Of a DNA stretch of 64,000 nt, positions 58,608 to 64,000 are shown in pieces. The DNA is taken from assembly GCF_000934745.1 (NCBI RefSeq), contig NZ_JYNO01000001.1:248001-312000 (forward strand), read 5' to 3'. Below the pieces are notes generated by a model that worked only from the letters and a program-made list of their open reading frames with translations, was not told the origin of the DNA and made no database searches. Source of the stretch: Desulfonatronum thioautotrophicum. GTDB lineage: Bacteria > Desulfobacterota > Desulfovibrionia > Desulfovibrionales > Desulfonatronaceae. Positions within the stretch are counted from its first letter, which is position 1. Every line of letters starts with the position of its first letter. The position numbers and the translations under genes were made by a program.

Positions 58608-59147
58608 ATGACCAGACTTTTTGATGAAATGCGCCTGTATATCGATTACGCCGTTTGCATTGGCTGTGAAACCTGTGAAGCGACATGCCGTTTTCTCTAT
58701 ACTCTCCCGCGGATTCACATGGTTCGAACCACCGAAGGAATCATGGCCCCGCTGTATTGCCAGCATTGCGCATCGCCAAAATGCGCGACGGCCTGTGAAC
58801 AGGACGCCCTGGTCCAGGACGATGACGGGGCTCTGCTGCTCAAGCCGCTGCGCTGCGTCGGATGCCGTTCCAAGGAATGCATCACGGCTTGCCCATATGG
58901 CGCGATCTTCCTGTTCAAAGGCCCGGATGCACCGGTGGTCAAATGCGACCTCTGCGCCCGCCGTCGAGTCCAGGGCATGGGGCCGGCCTGCGTGGAGACC
59001 TGTCCATGCGCGGCAATCTCCCTCGTGCACCGGAACGATGTCGGCAAGTTGAAGAACAGGGCCGCCACCGAGGCTCTGCGTCGGGTGCTCAAGCACATCA
59101 GTCCTCCGCTGGCCACCTGCGGGGGGCCATCCCAAGAGGCCGAATGA
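58608..59147 (+). CDS. CooF/HycB-like 4Fe-4S polyferredoxin
   Basis: A 179-residue electron carrier. The cysteine groups are CIGCETCEATC, CQHCASPKCATACEQ, CVGCRSKECITACPYG and CDLCARRRVQGMGPACVETCP, enough for four clusters as in the HycB/CooF/DmsB family. The ATG at 58608 is at the right distance from CGGAG; the one at 58602 is too close. In other genomes CooF-like proteins with such flavoproteins accompany carbon monoxide dehydrogenases, but no cooS is present here. Confidence 0.9.
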   Translation: MTRLFDEMRLYIDYAVCIGCETCEATCRFLYTLPRIHMVRTTEGIMAPLYCQHCASPKCATACEQDALVQDDDGALLLKPLRCVGCRSKECITACPYGAIFLFKGPDAPVVKCDLCARRRVQGMGPACVETCPCAAISLVHRNDVGKLKNRAATEALRRVLKHISPPLATCGGPSQEAE

Positions 59148-59239
59148 TGAACGGGAACTTTGTTAACCGGTCAACGCAACCCTGCTAAAAATGATGTCTC
59201 TTGCTGACGGAGAGCAAACAACCAAACTCGAGGTCTTTC

Positions 59240-60298
59240 ATGGCACTGATTACATTGCGACAGCTCTTGGACCACGCCGCGGAAAACAGCTACGGCGTGC
59301 CCGCATTCAACGTCAACAACATGGAACAGGTACGGGCCATCATGGCCGCGGCTCACCAGACGGACAGCCCGGTGATCCTGCAAAGCTCCGCCGGAGCCCG
59401 CAAATATGCCGGTCCCATTTTCTTCCGCCATTTGATTCAGGCGGCCTTGGAAGAGTGGCCACATATTCCGCTGTGTCTGCACCAGGACCACGGCGCCTCG
59501 CCGGCGGTCTGCGCCCGGTCGATCCAAGCCGGCTTTTCCTCGGTGATGATGGACGGCTCGCTGATGGAAGACGCCAAAACCCCGGCCAGCTACGATTACA
59601 ATGTCAAGGTAACGGCCCGGGTCGTGGAGATGGCCCATGCCTGCGGCGTCTCTGTGGAGGGGGAACTGGGCGTACTGGGTTCCCTGGAAACCGGAGTTGC
59701 GGGCAAGGAAGACGGCGTGGGCGCCGAGGGCAAGCTGAGCCGGGAGCAGCTGCTCACGGACCCGGAGCAGGCCGCGGATTTCGTGAAGAAGACCAAGGTG
59801 GACGCCCTGGCCATTGCCATCGGCACCAGTCACGGGGCCTACAAGTTTACCCGTCCGCCCAGCGGAGAGGTTCTGGCCATCAGTCGGGTCAAGGAGATCC
59901 ATGAGCGCATCCCCAACACCCATCTGGTGATGCACGGCTCTTCCTCCGTACCCCAGGAATGGCTGGCCATTGTCAATGAATATGGCGGCGATCTCGGACA
60001 GACCTATGGCGTGCCTGTGGAGGAAATCCAGCAGGGCATCCAGCACGGGGTACGCAAGGTCAACATCGACACGGACCTGCGTCTGGCCGCTACGGGAGCC
60101 GTGCGGAAACACATTGCCCTGAACCTCAAGAATTTTGACCCCCGAAAGTATCTCCAGGCAGCTTTGGATGCCATGCAGCAGATATGTCTGGACCGCTACG
60201 CCGCCTTTGGCGCCGCGGGTTTTGCCTCCAGGATCAAACCGATACCCATGGAAGATATGGGGATCCGCTATGGCAAGGGTGAACTGGACCCGGTGTGA
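59240..60298 (+). CDS. fba: Class II fructose-1,6-bisphosphate aldolase, Calvin-cycle subtype (second copy)
   Basis: A 352-residue paralogue of the enzyme at 31.3 kb with the same motifs ([38 protein letters not shown]). In the CBB operon it also makes sedoheptulose bisphosphate in addition to fructose bisphosphate. The ATG at 59240 begins the conserved [16 protein letters not shown]. The two genes are alike over nearly their whole length but flanking DNA is not shared, which indicates a gene duplication, not a segmental one. Confidence 0.96.
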   Translation: MALITLRQLLDHAAENSYGVPAFNVNNMEQVRAIMAAAHQTDSPVILQSSAGARKYAGPIFFRHLIQAALEEWPHIPLCLHQDHGASPAVCARSIQAGFSSVMMDGSLMEDAKTPASYDYNVKVTARVVEMAHACGVSVEGELGVLGSLETGVAGKEDGVGAEGKLSREQLLTDPEQAADFVKKTKVDALAIAIGTSHGAYKFTRPPSGEVLAISRVKEIHERIPNTHLVMHGSSSVPQEWLAIVNEYGGDLGQTYGVPVEEIQQGIQHGVRKVNIDTDLRLAATGAVRKHIALNLKNFDPRKYLQAALDAMQQICLDRYAAFGAAGFASRIKPIPMEDMGIRYGKGELDPV

Positions 60299-60416
60299 CC
60301 GGGGCTTCCTCGTCATGACAAGAACGGCTCGACGTCGCCACTCGGCCTGGGCAGGGATAAACCGCAAGTGGATAAGGACTTTTTCAACAATCAGTTAGAC
60401 GCAAAGGGAGAACAAC

Positions 60417-61421
60417 ATGGCTGTGCGCATTGGAATCAACGGGTTCGGCCGGATCGGCCGGTACATGACACGGTTGCTGGCCACTGACCAGGATGTGCGT
60501 CTGGTCGCCGTGAATGCCAGGGCGGAGAACGCGGCCCTGGTGCATCTGCTCAAATACGATTCCGTACACGGCAGGCTGACCGAGACAGCCACGGCCACGG
60601 AAGAGGGGTTCGAGTTGGCCGGGCAACAAGTAGCGGTGACCCGGCATCCGGCCGGAGAGTGGTCCTGGGGGGACCTGGGCGTGGATATTGTTTTGGAAAC
60701 CACGGGCAAGTTCACCTCTCGCGACCCCTGCCGGCAGCATCTTGAGCGGGGTGCCAAAAAGGTGCTTATCGCCGCTCCGGGCAAGGACGCCGACACCACC
60801 ATCGTCATGGGTGTGAACCATCAGCACTATAAACCAGATGCGCATCATATCATTTCCAACGCGTCCTGTACCACCAATTGTCTGGCCCCGGTAGCCAAGG
60901 TCGTGCACGAGCAGTTCGGCATCGAACACGGCCTGATGACCACCATCCATTCCTACACCATGAGCCAACGGATTCTGGATGGCTCACACAAGGATCTCCG
61001 GCGCGGCCGGGCCGCGGCCATGTCCATGCTGCCCACCACTACGGGCGCGGCAAAGGCTGTAACCATGGTTCTGCCCGAGCTGGAAGGTCGGCTGGACGGC
61101 ATGGCCGTGCGCGTGCCCACGCCCAACGTCTCCCTGGTGGATCTGGTGGTCAACCTGGCCAGTGACGTCAGCCCGGAGGCGGTTAATCTGGCCTTGCGTT
61201 CGGCAGCCGAAGGACCATTGCAGAATATTCTGGGTTATACGGAAGAACCCCTGGTTTCCATGGATTTCAACGGTAGCATTTTTGGCGGTGTGGTGGACGG
61301 ACCGTGCACCACGGTTCTCCATAATCGTCTGGCCAAGCTGATCGTCTGGTACGACAATGAATCCGGATTCAGCAACCAGCTGTTGCGATTGACCAGGATG
61401 GTAGCGAACAGCCTGGGATAG
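60417..61421 (+). CDS. gap: Glyceraldehyde-3-phosphate dehydrogenase, possibly NADP-preferring
   Basis: A 334-residue GAPDH. N-terminal GINGFGRIGRYMTRLL; catalytic Cys in SNASCTTNCLAP; HSYTMSQRILDGSHKDLRRGRAAAMSMLPTTTGAAKA and WYDNESGFSNQLLRLT are standard. At the cofactor-selecting strand end the sequence is VNARAEN (Asn33-Ala34-Arg35), where NAD-type enzymes have Asn-Asp. Loss of Asp and gain of Arg should favour NADPH. AAGGGAGA precedes the ATG. Last CBB gene of the operon, reducing 1,3-bisphosphoglycerate. Confidence 0.95.
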   Translation: MAVRIGINGFGRIGRYMTRLLATDQDVRLVAVNARAENAALVHLLKYDSVHGRLTETATATEEGFELAGQQVAVTRHPAGEWSWGDLGVDIVLETTGKFTSRDPCRQHLERGAKKVLIAAPGKDADTTIVMGVNHQHYKPDAHHIISNASCTTNCLAPVAKVVHEQFGIEHGLMTTIHSYTMSQRILDGSHKDLRRGRAAAMSMLPTTTGAAKAVTMVLPELEGRLDGMAVRVPTPNVSLVDLVVNLASDVSPEAVNLALRSAAEGPLQNILGYTEEPLVSMDFNGSIFGGVVDGPCTTVLHNRLAKLIVWYDNESGFSNQLLRLTRMVANSLG

Positions 61422-61474
61422 TTCGTGGCAACGTCTTCAATCCATAGGCTAATAACCATGGGAGGAGATTATTG

Positions 61475-61537
61475 ATGCAAGGCGGTGTATCCCGGCTCTC
61501 AGTCCAACTCACAGGTGACTGGTTTGGAACCAGGTGA
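61475..61537 (+). CDS. Possible leader peptide upstream of serS
   Basis: A 20-codon frame (MQGGVSRLSVQLTGDWFGTR) starts 7 bases after GGGAGGAG, one of the best ribosome sites in the window. A small hairpin CTGGTT-TGG-AACCAG (61519-61533) overlaps its end. It could be a regulatory uORF for serS or a small protein; nothing in the sequence decides. Confidence 0.4.
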   Translation: MQGGVSRLSVQLTGDWFGTR

Positions 61538-61637
61538 ATGGATATCGATCCGGCGCATGGCTGATGCGGTTGCGGCGTGGGTCCCTGGGTGGTAGAGGCT
61601 GGCTCGTTGCCTGACGTTACTACCGCGAAGAGGATAG

Positions 61638-62930
<1,293 letters not shown>

Positions 62931-62973
62931 GGGAGCACGGAAATGAACCGAAACCGGAAAAAGCACCGCTGCC

Positions 62974-64000
62974 ATGTACGCCATTGAAGCCGAAAACGTC
63001 GGCAAACGTTACTATGTCCAGGGCATGGGCCAACGCACCCTGTTCAACACCCTGACCGGGGCCTTCAGAGGAAGTACGAAGCAGGAATTCTGGGCCCTGC
63101 GCAACCTGAATTTCAAGATTCCCAAGGGCAAAACCGTGGGTGTTGTCGGTCCCAACGGATCAGGGAAAAGCACCCTGCTGGGTCTGGTGGCCGGAACCAT
63201 CACCCCCACCGAAGGCGAGCTGCGCACCCATGGCCGGATATCCTCGCTCCTGGAACTCGGCGCTGGATTCCACCCTGACCTGTCCGGTCGGGAGAACGTC
63301 TATCTCAATGCCTCAATCCTGGGCATCCCCCGGGATTATGTCCAGAAACGCTTCGACCATATCGTGGATTTTGCCGGGCTGCGAGACTTCATCGATACGC
63401 CGGTAAAGCACTACTCCAGCGGCATGTACGTCCGCCTGGGCTTTGCCGTGGCCGTGGAGATGGACCCGGACATTCTGCTCATCGACGAGGTCTTGGCCGT
63501 GGGTGACGCGGCCTTTCAGATGAAGTGCCTGGACCGGGTCCGGCAGTTTCAAAAAAAGGGCAAGACCCTGTTTTTGGTCTCTCATGCCCTGGAAACCGTT
63601 GGTGAATTCTGCGACGAAGTAATGCTCATCCACGACGGTCAGCTCCTGGATCAGGGTGACCCGTCCACCGTGATCCTCAGCTACCTGAAATCCTACATGG
63701 TACGCATCGGCATGCTCAACGTGGAGGAGCACGGTACCCGGGACGTGGAGATCGAAGAGGCCCTTCTCTTGGACGAAACCGGCAAGGAGACAAACATCTT
63801 CCAGGCCAATCAGGAGATGATCGTCGAGGTCCACTACAAGGCCAAGAAGCGGATCGACCAGCCGGTCTTCGGCTTTAACATCAAGACCGGCAACGGGATC
63901 TACGTTTTTGGCTCCAACACCCAGATATCCAAGACTTCCGTGGAGTCCATCGACGGTCGCGGCGTGATGCGCCTGCGGATCGCCCCGTTGACCCTGAAAA
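62974..64000 (+). CDS. Polysaccharide ABC exporter ATPase, Wzt-like (cut by window edge)
   Basis: At least 342 residues. Walker [15 protein letters not shown], then SSLLELGAGFHPDLSGRENVYLNASILGI (the Wzt/TagH-type motif), signature HYSSGMYVRLGFAVAVEMDPDILLIDEVLAVGDAAF with Walker B, and a switch His in VSHALET. From about residue 250 a C-terminal beta-rich domain begins, as in O-antigen-binding Wzt. The frame is open at the window end. Likely exports lipid-linked O-polysaccharide. Confidence 0.92.
   Translation, partial: MYAIEAENVGKRYYVQGMGQRTLFNTLTGAFRGSTKQEFWALRNLNFKIPKGKTVGVVGPNGSGKSTLLGLVAGTITPTEGELRTHGRISSLLELGAGFHPDLSGRENVYLNASILGIPRDYVQKRFDHIVDFAGLRDFIDTPVKHYSSGMYVRLGFAVAVEMDPDILLIDEVLAVGDAAFQMKCLDRVRQFQKKGKTLFLVSHALETVGEFCDEVMLIHDGQLLDQGDPSTVILSYLKSYMVRIGMLNVEEHGTRDVEIEEALLLDETGKETNIFQANQEMIVEVHYKAKKRIDQPVFGFNIKTGNGIYVFGSNTQISKTSVESIDGRGVMRLRIAPLTLK

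Overview
This is 64 kb of GC-rich bacterial chromosome. Short intergenic gaps, 4-bp gene overlaps, a Tat/guaBA/yicC-remA-gmk block, a complete liv branched-chain amino-acid transporter and several HDOD regulators suggest a deltaproteobacterium, most likely a Desulfovibrionales-type anaerobe. The order-level guess is inference from gene content; there is no rRNA in the window.

Layout. 0-4 kb: kdsA (cut by the left edge) and pyrG on the minus strand, then purQ, tadA and tRNA-Ser(CGA) on the plus strand. 4.2-9.3 kb: two tandem dynamin-like GTPases followed by a Ste24/M48 membrane metalloprotease. 9.3-20.9 kb (minus): glycosyltransferase, recJ, HDOD protein, TPR protein, pyrF, gmk, remA-like, yicC, tatC, tatB, guaA, guaB. 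21.0-25.7 kb (minus): livKHMGF, with a strong hairpin between livK and livH. 26-30.5 kb: an FKBP lipoprotein, then a hybrid histidine kinase and HDOD pair. 31.3-33.9 kb: a Calvin-type class II fructose-bisphosphate aldolase, a small zinc-ribbon protein and an MFS transporter.

33.9-45.4 kb is an accessory island. It holds a type I restriction-modification operon (hsdM, a DUF1016/PDDEXK nuclease, hsdS, a small protein, a zeta-like P-loop kinase, hsdR, a YgjP-type metallopeptidase). The operon lies between two decayed fragments, one of a dGTPase-like HD protein and one of a helicase. A 24-bp direct repeat marks both outer ends; it is the 3' end of the MFS transporter gene, duplicated at the far side. 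A palindromic AATTCTCAATT-type element occurs twice inside the operon, once in frame within hsdR.

45.5-61.4 kb is an almost complete Calvin-Benson-Bassham (CBB) gene cluster: cbbR, form II RuBisCO (cbbM), cbbY phosphatase, rpe, prk, glpX bisphosphatase, a sigma-54 activator with an unusual Rossmann-like N-terminus, a geranylgeranyl-reductase-type flavoprotein, transketolase, a GltD-like flavoprotein with a CooF-like polyferredoxin, a second aldolase and GAPDH. The GAPDH has lost the usual NAD-selecting Asp. Together with the redox pair this suggests a locally encoded supply of NADPH for CO2 fixation. Phosphoglycerate kinase, triose-phosphate isomerase and ribose-5-phosphate isomerase are not in the window. 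The window ends with serS, preceded by a tiny ORF with a strong ribosome-binding site, and the start of a Wzt-type polysaccharide ABC ATPase.

The points most worth following up are the CBB cluster with its redox module and regulator, the RM island with its duplicated target and in-frame palindromes, and the paired GTPases with Ste24.
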